Shown: piece after piece, positions 20,583 to 27,723 of the stretch
Layout: each line of letters begins with the position of its first letter
Position numbering within the stretch: the stretch's first letter is position 1
DNA from: Streptomyces sp. NBC_00448
GTDB taxonomy: Bacteria; Actinomycetota; Actinomycetes; Streptomycetales; Streptomycetaceae
Assembly: GCF_036014115.1 (NCBI RefSeq)
Contig: NZ_CP107913.1
Location: 3,165,001 to 3,229,000 of the forward strand
Length of the DNA stretch: 64,000 nt
Reading direction: 5' to 3'
Made by a program: the position numbers and the translations under genes
The notes under the pieces: generated by a model
Told to the model about the DNA's origin: nothing
What the model saw: the letters and a program-made list of their open reading frames with translations, nothing else
Database searches by the model: none

Positions 20583-20616
20583 GGCCGGTCGTTCGGGTGT
20601 GCCGTCTCATCAAAGA

Positions 20617-21138
20617 TCACTGGGCGACGGGGTCGTCATAGTCGTTCACAACGGTGCTGTGGCGCTCGGCGAGTGGGCCGACGCCGAGGTCCTCGCGCAT
20701 GAGCATGCGCATCTTGGCGGCCGCCTTGCCGCGTGCCTCCCAGCGGGCGCGGTCCTCCGGACTGCTGACGGCGGTGCCGTCGACGTAGCCCTCGCAGATG
20801 CGTCGCAGGCAGTGGAACACATTGTTGGACGCCTTGACGACGGGTTGGGGCGCGATGAGCCACATCCGTTCGGACGCGATCGCGATGCCTGACTCCCGAA
20901 AGGCCTCGCGCAGCGCACGCGCCCGCTCGTCGTCGGAAGGGTGCTCTCGCCCGGCCAGGGCCCGCAGCGTCTCACCGAGCACTTTCACGGTGGTGGTGTA
21001 CTGCGTGTATATGTCGAGCCGCAGCCGACGGGCTTCCTTGTCGTCCTCGCGCTTCCACCGGTTCCGATCCGCGATGAGGGTGGTGACGATGCCGATCGCG
21101 GCGCCGGCCAGGGTGGAGAGCAGTGGCAACCAGTCCAT
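20617..21138 (-). CDS. Membrane-anchored protein of unknown function
   Basis: 173 aa. One N-terminal transmembrane helix (WLPLLSTLAGAAIGIVTTLI, residues 3-22) is followed by a charged helical cytoplasmic part (RNRWKREDDKEARRLRLDIY). The arrangement is like the protein encoded at 34401, although the two are not clearly alike outside the anchor. The start ATG 21138 was chosen because the membrane helix begins there; an upstream GTG at 21168 is possible. No known domain. Confidence 0.65.
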   Translation of the reverse strand: MDWLPLLSTLAGAAIGIVTTLIADRNRWKREDDKEARRLRLDIYTQYTTTVKVLGETLRALAGREHPSDDERARALREAFRESGIAIASERMWLIAPQPVVKASNNVFHCLRRICEGYVDGTAVSSPEDRARWEARGKAAAKMRMLMREDLGVGPLAERHSTVVNDYDDPVAQ

Positions 21139-21266
21139 GCGGGCCACCTTGCGCCATCCCGTGACCACCGCACCAGGGGCTTCACGGCCGAAGCCGCACG
21201 CCGAGCGGCGCCGCTCGACGTGGAGCCGTCACCGGGTTCCCGAAACGACGTCTCCTCGGGCCGAGT

Positions 21267-21554
21267 TCAGCCGAGCCCGCGATGCGCGGCCCACAACTCC
21301 CCTGCCCGGGTCGCGGCGTCGGCGACCAGGGCCGCCAGTTCGGGCCTGTCGGGGACGGGGAACGAGACGTACGCGCCCCGGCCGCCGCCGACCGGTCGGC
21401 CGTACGCCTTCACGGCGAGGTGGCCGTCCGGCAGGAGGCGGACGTTGAGCGTGGTCAGCGTGAACGCCTCCCCGCGTCGGGTGTCCGTCCAGCGCAGCGC
21501 CTGCGGGATCGTGACGTTGATCGCCAGGGCACTGACTTCCAGGTCGCCGCTCAC
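21267..21554 (-). CDS. Conserved-looking hypothetical protein
   Basis: 95 aa with alternating strands (VSALAINVTIPQALRWTDTR, LTTLNVRLLPDGHLAVKAYG) and an acidic helical end. No recognised domain, signal or membrane segment. It lies between two same-strand genes, 83 bp after the HxlR gene. Codon bias at third positions is typical of coding sequence here. Confidence 0.6.
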   Translation of the reverse strand: MSGDLEVSALAINVTIPQALRWTDTRRGEAFTLTTLNVRLLPDGHLAVKAYGRPVGGGRGAYVSFPVPDRPELAALVADAATRAGELWAAHRGLG

Positions 21555-21611
21555 GGACGGATGCTCTCACGCGAGCCGCCGCGCGCGGGCCGCCGGCGGG
21601 GCGGGGACGGA

Positions 21612-21681
21612 GGGCCGTCGCCCTGGACCTGGAGCGTTCAGGGGGCCTCCCCGGAACGCTCCAGGTCCAGGGCGACGGCCC
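21612..21681. repeat. Perfect 28-bp inverted repeat at the end of an HxlR gene
   Basis: Left arm 21612-21639 and right arm 21654-21681 are exact reverse complements over 28 bases with a 14-base loop. The right arm encodes the last codons of the HxlR-type gene (VRAVALDLERS), and the left arm is the same sequence inverted, beginning at its stop. It would act as a very strong hairpin terminator and looks like a fold-back duplication of coding DNA. Confidence 0.9.
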
Positions 21682-21970
21682 GGACCGCGTCGACGATCGG
21701 CTGGAGCTTGTGGCCGAACGGAGTGAGGTCGTAGACCGTCGACTGTTTGCTCCTCGACTCCTCGACCCGGCTGACGATGCCGGCATCTTCGAGTTTGCGC
21801 AGGCGGTTGGTCAGGGTGACCGCATTGACCTTCGGGATGGCCCGTCGAAGTTCGTTGAAGCGCATCCCCGACTCCTGGAGCGTCATCACGATCGCCAGTG
21901 TCCACAGGTCGCCGATCACCGACAGGACCTGCATGCAACGCGCCGTCTGGAGGTCGTCCGCCTGATTCAT
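21638..21970 (-). CDS. HxlR-family transcriptional regulator
   Basis: 110 aa from ATG 21970, an extended winged-helix protein. The core MQVLSVIGDLWTLAIVMTLQ, MRFNELRRAIPKVNAVTLTN and RLRKLEDAGIVSRV fits the HxlR family, with the family's conserved N-terminal Cys (RCMQV). It is divergent from an NmrA-like reductase gene (22059), the usual arrangement for HxlR control of a redox enzyme. Candidate -10 TAAAAT lies at 21986-21981. An upstream ATG at 21982 is possible. Its last codons lie in one arm of the 28-bp inverted repeat. Confidence 0.88.
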   Translation of the reverse strand: MNQADDLQTARCMQVLSVIGDLWTLAIVMTLQESGMRFNELRRAIPKVNAVTLTNRLRKLEDAGIVSRVEESRSKQSTVYDLTPFGHKLQPIVDAVRAVALDLERSGEAP

Positions 21971-22058
21971 GATGCCGCCCATTTTAGCCGTCGTGCTACG
22001 CTCACCAGTAAACAATCTTTAGCGGTTTCGGGTATCCCTCAGGAGGGTGCATCCCACC

Positions 22059-22667
22059 ATGAAGATCACGATCTTCGGCGCGACCGGCCGGATGGGGCAG
22101 TTACTGGTGCGGCGGGCCCTCGACGAGGGGCACACGGTCACGGCCTACGCCCGCACCCCCGGCAAACTCCGCGTCACGCACGCCAACCTCTCCGTCGCCC
22201 CCGGACAACTCGACGACCACGAGGCGATCCTGGAAGCGGTCCGCACCGCCGACGCCGTCGTCGAGGGGGTCGGCTCCGAGAGCGCCGCGACCCGCAGGAT
22301 CATCGGTGCCATGGACACCGCGGGCGTCAAGCGCCTCGTGGTCGTGTCCACCTGCAGCGTTCCGGACCCGGCCGACCGGCCCGACCTCAAGGTCACGGCG
22401 CTCGTCCGGTTCGTCAGGACCATGGCGCCCCGGCCCTGGGCCGAGGTGCGCTCCGCGGCAGAGGCGGTACGCGCCAGCGACCTGGACTGGACACTGGTCC
22501 GCGTGGCCAAGCTCAATGACCAGCCGGCCACCGGGGACATCAAGGTCGGGCACTACGGCCAAGGGGTGGTGGGCCTCTCCCTCAGCCGAGCCGACATGGC
22601 CGCCTTCCTGCTCGGCCAAGTGACCGACGAGACCTATCTGCGCGCCGCCCCGGCGATCAGCAACTGA
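22059..22667 (+). CDS. NAD(P)-binding NmrA-like oxidoreductase
   Basis: 202 aa. The nucleotide-binding motif FGATGRMGQLLVRRALDEGH starts at residue 6, and VKRLVVVSTCSVPD is the next conserved strand of the atypical SDR (NmrA/SDR_a5) group. No YxxxK catalytic pair is obvious, as is common in this group. The start ATG follows AGGAGGG. It is divergent from the HxlR regulator and probably its target. It may be a reductase or an NAD(P)-sensing protein. Confidence 0.87.
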   Translation: MKITIFGATGRMGQLLVRRALDEGHTVTAYARTPGKLRVTHANLSVAPGQLDDHEAILEAVRTADAVVEGVGSESAATRRIIGAMDTAGVKRLVVVSTCSVPDPADRPDLKVTALVRFVRTMAPRPWAEVRSAAEAVRASDLDWTLVRVAKLNDQPATGDIKVGHYGQGVVGLSLSRADMAAFLLGQVTDETYLRAAPAISN

Positions 22668-22739
22668 CCGACGGCGCGGTCACCGCGGACGCGGCCGCCC
22701 CTCGATCGAGAACACGCGCGACAGGTGTTGAATGAAGTC

Positions 22740-23690
22740 ATGTCTGATCACAAGAACTTGGGCGGGTCGGGGCTGTCCGTCGCCCCGCTGTGTCTGGGCG
22801 GAAACGTGTTCGGGTGGACGGCCGACCGGGAGCAGTCGTTCGCCGTGCTCGATGCCTACGCTGCCGCGGGCGGCAACTTCATCGACACCGCGGACTCGTA
22901 CATGTACCACTTCCCCGGGAACCAGGCCGGCCAGTCCGAGAGCATCATCGGCGAGTGGGTCTCCGCCCGCGGCAACCGCGACGGCGTCGTCATCGCCACG
23001 AAGGTCGGTGACAGTCCGGAGCGCAAGGGCCTGAAGCCCGTCAACGTCAAGGCCGCCGCCGAGGACTCGCTGCGGCGTCTGGGCACCGACCGGATCGACC
23101 TGTACTACGTGCACTTCGACGACGAGTCGGTGCCGGTCGAGGACGTCGTCACCACGCTCGACGAACTGGTGCGTGCCGGAAAGGTACGCGCCCTCGGGGC
23201 GTCCAACGTCGGCCCGGCACGTCTCGACGCCATGCTTCGGTTCGCCCACCGCGAGAACCTGGCGGCCTTCACGGTTCTCCAGCCCCAGTACAACCTCGTC
23301 TCCCGCGACACCTACGAGGGCGAGCGCCGGGACATCGCCCAGCGGGACGGGTTGGCCTGCGTCCCCTACTTCGCCCTCGCCTCCGGCTTCCTGACCGGGA
23401 AGTACCGGCCCGGCCACACGGTGGACAGCGTACGCAACATGCCCGGCCTGGCAGGTGGCTACGCCGACAGCGAGCGCGGCAACACGGTCCTCGCCGCCAT
23501 GGAAGAGGTCGCGGCGGCGCACGACGCCCAACTGGCCACCGTCGCCCTCGCCTGGCTGGCCCAACAGCCCACCGTGGCCGCGCCGATCGCCTCCGCGCGA
23601 ACGGTGGACCAGGTGCCGGCCCTCGTCGCCCTCAAGGACCTCCGCCTCTCCGACGCCGAACTCCACGCCCTGGACGCCGCATCCGCCTGA
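22740..23690 (+). CDS. Aldo/keto reductase
   Basis: 316 aa TIM-barrel oxidoreductase using NADPH. The catalytic tetrad is visible: Asp and Tyr in NFIDTADSYMY, Lys in VVIATKVGDS and His in DLYYVHFDD. The phosphate-binding end PIASARTVDQV is also present. The start ATG 22740 gives the normal N-terminus (MSDHKNLGGSGLSVAPL). It is 72 bp after the NmrA-like gene on the same strand, so both may be transcribed together under the HxlR regulator. Substrate unknown. Confidence 0.93.
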   Translation: MSDHKNLGGSGLSVAPLCLGGNVFGWTADREQSFAVLDAYAAAGGNFIDTADSYMYHFPGNQAGQSESIIGEWVSARGNRDGVVIATKVGDSPERKGLKPVNVKAAAEDSLRRLGTDRIDLYYVHFDDESVPVEDVVTTLDELVRAGKVRALGASNVGPARLDAMLRFAHRENLAAFTVLQPQYNLVSRDTYEGERRDIAQRDGLACVPYFALASGFLTGKYRPGHTVDSVRNMPGLAGGYADSERGNTVLAAMEEVAAAHDAQLATVALAWLAQQPTVAAPIASARTVDQVPALVALKDLRLSDAELHALDAASA

Positions 23691-23894
23691 GGACAGACCT
23701 GTGCGGCGTCGGTGCCCCAGCGCCACTGAGGCCCTGGCGGCACCCCGCCGTTCCGCGGCGCCTCACCGCAGGACGTCGATCACGCGGACGAGAACCCTGC
23801 GGTGGAGGTCGAGTTCACCGGGCTCGGTGCCCGTCACCTTGGCCGCCGGTCCAACGCGGCGGACGGTGATCCACGCCTCAGGGGTGCGACGGGA
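23691..23894. other. Intergenic region with an unassigned open stretch
   Basis: About 200 bp between the aldo/keto reductase and the convergent DUF397 gene. The minus strand holds a short open stretch without a start (PEAWITVRRVGPAAKVTG and onward, ending at 23763) that looks like the end of a decayed gene. Nothing else seen. Confidence 0.35.
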
Positions 23895-24059
23895 TCAAAC
23901 GGAGCCGAACTCACCGGACTTGACCCCAGCCACGAACGAAGCGAACGCGTCAGCCGGGAAGACCAGGGCAGGCCCCTGCGGGTCCTTGGAATCACGCACG
24001 GGGACCACACCACGCGCTTCGATCAGATTGGCCGCGACCTCAACACATGTCCCGCCGTT
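23893..24059 (+). repeat. 167-bp exact direct repeat, copy A
   Basis: Identical to 24149-24315 over 167 bases (offset 256). It covers most of two DUF397 genes. Such identity implies recent duplication or gene conversion. Confidence 0.95.
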
Positions 24060-24101
24060 CTGGCTGTACGAGGACGTGAACCAACGCGGGGACTCGTCCA
24101 T
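23895..24101 (-). CDS. DUF397 protein, copy 1
   Basis: 68 aa: MDESPRWFTSSYSQNGGTCV, then EVAANL and VRDSKDPQGPALVFPADAFA. From about residue 15 it is identical to the next copy. The start ATG has AAAGGG about ten bases upstream. The 18 bases at 24106-24123 just upstream match the 3' end of the XRE gene (24641-24658), as if a whole XRE-DUF397 unit had once been duplicated and the extra XRE lost. Distal gene of the XRE-DUF397 cluster. Confidence 0.87.
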   Translation of the reverse strand: MDESPRWFTSSYSQNGGTCVEVAANLIEARGVVPVRDSKDPQGPALVFPADAFASFVAGVKSGEFGSV

Positions 24102-24148
24102 CGGCTGCCCTTTCGTAGCTGGCCAAACCGCGCCCCGAGGCGCGATGA

Positions 24149-24315
24149 GATCAAACGGAGCCGAACTCACCGGACTTGACCCCAGCCACGAACGAAGCGA
24201 ACGCGTCAGCCGGGAAGACCAGGGCAGGCCCCTGCGGGTCCTTGGAATCACGCACGGGGACCACACCACGCGCTTCGATCAGATTGGCCGCGACCTCAAC
24301 ACATGTCCCGCCGTT
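24149..24315 (+). repeat. 167-bp exact direct repeat, copy B
   Basis: Second copy of the repeat at 23893-24059, lying in the middle DUF397 gene. Confidence 0.95.
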
Positions 24316-24360
24316 GTCACTGTACGAGGACTTGAACCAACACGGGGACTCGGTCATCAC
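24151..24360 (-). CDS. DUF397 protein, copy 2
   Basis: 69 aa, with the same 54 C-terminal residues as copy 1. The N-terminus MMTESPCWFKSSYSDNG differs slightly. A GAGAGGG lies upstream of the start (two consecutive ATG codons). It is in line with the XRE/DUF5753 gene and copy 3 and probably on the same transcript. Confidence 0.87.
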   Translation of the reverse strand: MMTESPCWFKSSYSDNGGTCVEVAANLIEARGVVPVRDSKDPQGPALVFPADAFASFVAGVKSGEFGSV

Positions 24361-24426
24361 GGCGCCCTCTCGGGGGGTGGCCCTGCGCCGCCCGGATGGA
24401 CGGCACAGAGGATGGCTACCCCACGA

Positions 24427-24636
24427 TCAGACGGTGCCGAACTCGCCCGACTTCACACCGGCCACAAATGACGCGAACGCATCGGCCGGGAAGACCAAGG
24501 CGGGCCCCTGGGGGTCCTTGGAGTCACGGACGGGGACCACGCCACGCGAGACGGCAAGGTTCGCCGCAACCTCAACGCAGTCGCCGCCGTTGTTGCTGTA
24601 CGAGGACTTGAACCAACGTGGGGAGCCGGTCGTCAC
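24427..24636 (-). CDS. DUF397 protein, copy 3 (XRE-adjacent)
   Basis: 69 aa; the ATG overlaps the stop of the XRE/DUF5753 gene as ATGA, the standard coupled partner. The block WFKSSYSNNGGDCVEVAANL differs from copies 1 and 2 mainly at residues 19-31. The end VRDSKDPQGPALVFPADAF is shared. This is presumably the original partner, from which copies 1 and 2 arose. Confidence 0.9.
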   Translation of the reverse strand: MTTGSPRWFKSSYSNNGGDCVEVAANLAVSRGVVPVRDSKDPQGPALVFPADAFASFVAGVKSGEFGTV

Positions 24637-25502
24637 GGGGTGCCCTTTCGTAGCTGGCTGATCATGGCCACTGATGCCGCTTGCGACAGTGCTACGGCCT
24701 GGAGTTGATGGTAAGCCGTCAGCATGGGCAGCACAGACGTGCTGACGCGGTCCAGGTGTCCTTGGGCCTGGGACTCGGCGTAGCAGACCACGGATCGGTC
24801 CGCCAGCGTCAAGAGATTGACCGGCAGGTCGAACGTGCGGCGCTCGCCTATCTCGTACGGCGCCACCTGGAGCAATGTGTTGGGCAGTTCGGCGAACTCG
24901 ATCAGACGGGCGAACTGGGCGTCCATGACGGCGTGCCCTCCAATGGGCCGCCGAATGCAGCTTTCGTCCATGGTCACGAACACCATGGGCGGCTTGGGTC
25001 GCACCAGCGCCGCCTGTCGCTCCGCCAGGAACGCGACGCGCTCATCTGCTTGTTCAGGGCTGATGGCACCCCGTCGCACCGCACTGTCCGCCAACACCCT
25101 TGCGTATTCGGATGTCTGCAGCAGTCCAGGGATAATCCCGATGTTGTAGAGCCGGATCTCCACCGCCCGGGCCTCGTGGCCGACGTACTGCGGAAATCCC
25201 TCCAGGAGCGAACCGCGCTGGATCTGGTACCACTGACGTTCGAAGCTTTCAGCGTCATGTGCGGTACCGAAGACCTGGTCAGCGCTCCGCGCGAACCGGA
25301 GAGTCGGAACCTTGAGGCCAGTTTCCACCGCCGAGATATGCGTACTGGAATATCCCATTGGTTCCGCGAGGTCCTTCTGCAACCAACCGCGAGCTTCCCG
25401 CAAGCTGCGAACCCGCGCTCCGAAAGCGGCTTCCGGGCCGCTCTCGGGGTCCAACTCCTTGATGTTCACCACCCTGCCACCGACCTTCCGTTCGCTCCTC
25501 AC
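24633..25502 (-). CDS. XRE-family regulator with DUF5753
   Basis: 289 aa. The helix-turn-helix lies at about residues 27-85 (VRSLREARGWLQKDLAEPMG, YSSTHISAVETGLKVPTLRF), followed by DUF5753 with IPGLLQTSEYARVLADSAVR and the late motif QVAPYEIGERRTFDLPVNLL. The start is GTG 25502 with GGGGAG ten bases upstream; GTG 25469 is an alternative. It heads a cluster of three DUF397 genes. A 16-bp perfect palindrome at 25546-25561, between it and a divergent small gene, is a good candidate operator. Confidence 0.92.
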   Translation of the reverse strand: MRSERKVGGRVVNIKELDPESGPEAAFGARVRSLREARGWLQKDLAEPMGYSSTHISAVETGLKVPTLRFARSADQVFGTAHDAESFERQWYQIQRGSLLEGFPQYVGHEARAVEIRLYNIGIIPGLLQTSEYARVLADSAVRRGAISPEQADERVAFLAERQAALVRPKPPMVFVTMDESCIRRPIGGHAVMDAQFARLIEFAELPNTLLQVAPYEIGERRTFDLPVNLLTLADRSVVCYAESQAQGHLDRVSTSVLPMLTAYHQLQAVALSQAASVAMISQLRKGTP

Positions 25503-25545
25503 ACGTTGCTGACTCCCCGACCCTAGGGGAAAGTAACGCCTCCCG

Positions 25546-25561
25546 GTAGTGGTTCCACTAC
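25546..25561. promoter_or_regulatory. 16-bp perfect palindrome, candidate operator
   Basis: GTAGTGGTTCCACTAC between the XRE/DUF5753 gene (minus) and the small gene at 25577 (plus). A -10-like TAGGGT for the XRE gene lies at 25525-25520. Probably bound by the XRE protein, controlling both directions. Confidence 0.5.
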
Positions 25562-25576
25562 AGAGAGGAGCGGGTC

Positions 25577-25810
25577 ATGCTCCGGAGAGAGCCTCGGCCG
25601 AAGCCGGTGGGAGCCGTGCACACGCCTCAACTCGGCGAGCTGGTCTGGGATGACGGGCCACGTCAGCGCAACGGCGTCTACATGGGAACCGAGGGCGGCC
25701 TCCTCTTCCTGCGGCCCGAGGGCGGCGGGATCGAGTGGACGACGGCGCCCGCGAACATCAGGCCGCTCGCCCGAAGGCCCGGCCGGTCCACCGTGCGACG
25801 CGAGGCGTAG
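25577..25810 (+). CDS. Small conserved-looking protein
   Basis: 77 aa, basic. The central part (QLGELVWDDGPRQRNGVYMG, EGGLLFLRPEGGGIEWTT) suggests a small beta-barrel. The ATG has AGAGAGGAG before it. It lies 42 bp before the frameshifted XRE gene on the same strand and may have been its partner. No known domain. Confidence 0.65.
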   Translation: MLRREPRPKPVGAVHTPQLGELVWDDGPRQRNGVYMGTEGGLLFLRPEGGGIEWTTAPANIRPLARRPGRSTVRREA

Positions 25811-25852
25811 GGCACCACCACCGGCAGGACACCGTAGAGAGAGGAGAGCCGT

Positions 25853-26694
25853 ATGGACGGCGGGAGCAGCAACGGGAACGAGGACGTCATCGACTGGGAG
25901 TGGCTGTCCGCGCGGGAGGTGTACGCGAGCGAACTGGCCTACCGGCGGCGGCAGGCGGGGCTGACGCTGATGGAACTCGCGGCGCTGTGCATGTACGAGC
26001 AGTCCTACCTGCACCGGCTGGAGCGGGGGCAGCGCCTCGGCACGCTGGAGTCGGCCACGGCGCTGGACAAGGTGTACGGGACCGGACGCTGCTGGTGAAG
26101 CTGTGGCACCTGGCCAAGCGGGAGGCGAAGGACAGGCCCTTCCTGGGGCTGGCCCCGTTGGAGGCGGACGCCGTGAGCATCCAGGAGTACGCCGTGAGCG
26201 CGGTGCCGTACCTGCTCCAGACCCGCGCGTACGCCGAGGAACAACTCCGCACCGCACGCCCGCACAGCATCGAGAAGCTGGCCGGGCAGGTCGCGGCGCG
26301 GTTGGGCCGGCAGGAGCGGCTCGCGGGTCCGAACCCGGTGCACTACCGCGCCCTGATCGACGAGTCGGTGCTGCGGCGCAAGGCGCGTGATCCGCAGACG
26401 TGGACGGGGCAGATGGAGCGCCTGATCACGGCGGCGCAGCAGCCCGATGTGTCGCTACAGGTCGTGCCGTTCGGGACCGGACCCCACCACATCCGCAGCT
26501 CCCTGGAACTCATCGTCTTCCAGGACGGCCGCACTCTCGCCTACACGCAGAGCAGTTGGAGCGGGCACCTCATCGACGAGCCCGAGGACGTCGAGGCGTT
26601 GCGGCTCGCCTTCGACCTGCTGCGGGACGCGGCGCTGACCCCCGCGGACTCGCTGGCGGTCCTGCACGGGGCCCGGGGCGAGGCCCTTCCGTAG
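25853..26694 (+). pseudogene. XRE/DUF5753 regulator, broken by a one-base deletion
   Basis: The first frame (from ATG 25853, after GAGAGGAG) reads the helix-turn-helix through LDKVYGTG, then leaves frame and stops at 26098. The second frame continues with TLLVKLWHLAKREAKDRPFL to the normal end at 26694. Compared with the intact paralogue at 40267-41139 (about 80 percent alike by eye) one base is missing near 26085. Restoring it gives a complete protein of about 280 residues. Either a real pseudogene or a sequence error. Confidence 0.8.
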
Positions 26695-26732
26695 CCTTGC
26701 CGCAGGCCGATCCACTTCCGCGGAAGAGGAGT

Positions 26733-27629
26733 TCAGCTCGCCCGCTCGTCCCGCACCGGGGTGAGCGAGCCGCGCCGGCCCTCGGGCGTGGCCAGCCACG
26801 CCAGCTTCGACTTGGTGTCGGCGTCGAGCGGGCTGTGCATCACGACGATCAGGTCCGCCCGGATCGGCAGCCGCAACTGGGTGCTCTCGAAGTGCAACGT
26901 GCCGACCACCGGGTGGGCGAGCCGCTTCTCCAGTTGCCCGCTCGGTTCGATGTCCCCGCGCGCCCACAGCTTCGCGAACTCGGGGCTGCGCGCGGAGACT
27001 TCGGCGACGATCCGGGGGAAGCCCTCATCGTCGGGGAACTCCGAGGCGGCGGCGCGGTACTGCGCCACCACGGTGGGGGCCACCGAGTCGGCGTCCTCGA
27101 CCATGCCGCGGTAGCTGGGGTTGGTGAAGAAGGAGACCAGGCAGTTGGTGTCCTCGGCGGTGAAGCCGAACGCGTGCCCGGAGGCCTCGTTGAAGGCCAC
27201 GATGTTCCAGTAGGCGTCCATGATGTGCGCCGGGTAGGGCATCCAGCCGTCGAGCAGGCGGTACAGGCCCGCGCAGACGTCGATCTCCGAAGCGGGCTCC
27301 GGCAGCGGCGGGTTGAGCCCGGCGAGTACGTAAAGGTGGCGCCGTTCGGGGCCGTTGAGCCGCAGCACCCGGGAGACGGCGTCCAGCACCTGCGGGGATA
27401 CGGTGATGTCGCGGCCCTGCTCCAGCCATTGGTACCAGGACGCGCCGACCCCGGCGAGCACCGCGACCTCCTCGCGCCGCAGCCCCGGCGTACGCCGCCG
27501 CGGGCCGCCCTCCGGCAGGCCCGCCTCCACGGGCGAGACCCGGGCACGCCGGGTCATCAGGAACTCCCGCAGCTCCTCGCGCCGCCGCCGACCCGGTGCC
27601 GTGCTTCTCGTCGCTGTCGTCCCCGCCAC
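26733..27629 (-). CDS. MmyB-like helix-turn-helix regulator
   Basis: 298 aa from GTG 27629 (GGGGGAG just upstream). The helix-turn-helix GLRREEVAVLAGVGASWYQW (about 50-75) and LEQGRDITVSPQVLDAVSRV are followed by a ligand-binding domain containing NIVAFNEASG and the final VVGTLHFESTQLRLP, as in MmyB/MmfR-like regulators that bind fatty-acid-like ligands. It is divergent from an MFS exporter (start 27724), the usual target. An ATG at 27676 would extend it by 16 residues. Confidence 0.88.
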   Translation of the reverse strand: MAGTTATRSTAPGRRRREELREFLMTRRARVSPVEAGLPEGGPRRRTPGLRREEVAVLAGVGASWYQWLEQGRDITVSPQVLDAVSRVLRLNGPERRHLYVLAGLNPPLPEPASEIDVCAGLYRLLDGWMPYPAHIMDAYWNIVAFNEASGHAFGFTAEDTNCLVSFFTNPSYRGMVEDADSVAPTVVAQYRAAASEFPDDEGFPRIVAEVSARSPEFAKLWARGDIEPSGQLEKRLAHPVVGTLHFESTQLRLPIRADLIVVMHSPLDADTKSKLAWLATPEGRRGSLTPVRDERAS

Positions 27630-27723
27630 TGGCTCCCCCTCGGCCGTCGGCCCGGCTGGTGGTACGACCACCAGCATAAACCGCGGCTCCCCACAGCCGG
27701 CCGGACCGGCCGAGGGTGGCCGT

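Noticed and set aside
24176..24661. Plus-strand open frames across the DUF397 genes
   Set aside because: They are repeats of each other only because of the DUF397 duplication on the other strand; the DUF397 motifs decide the real strand.
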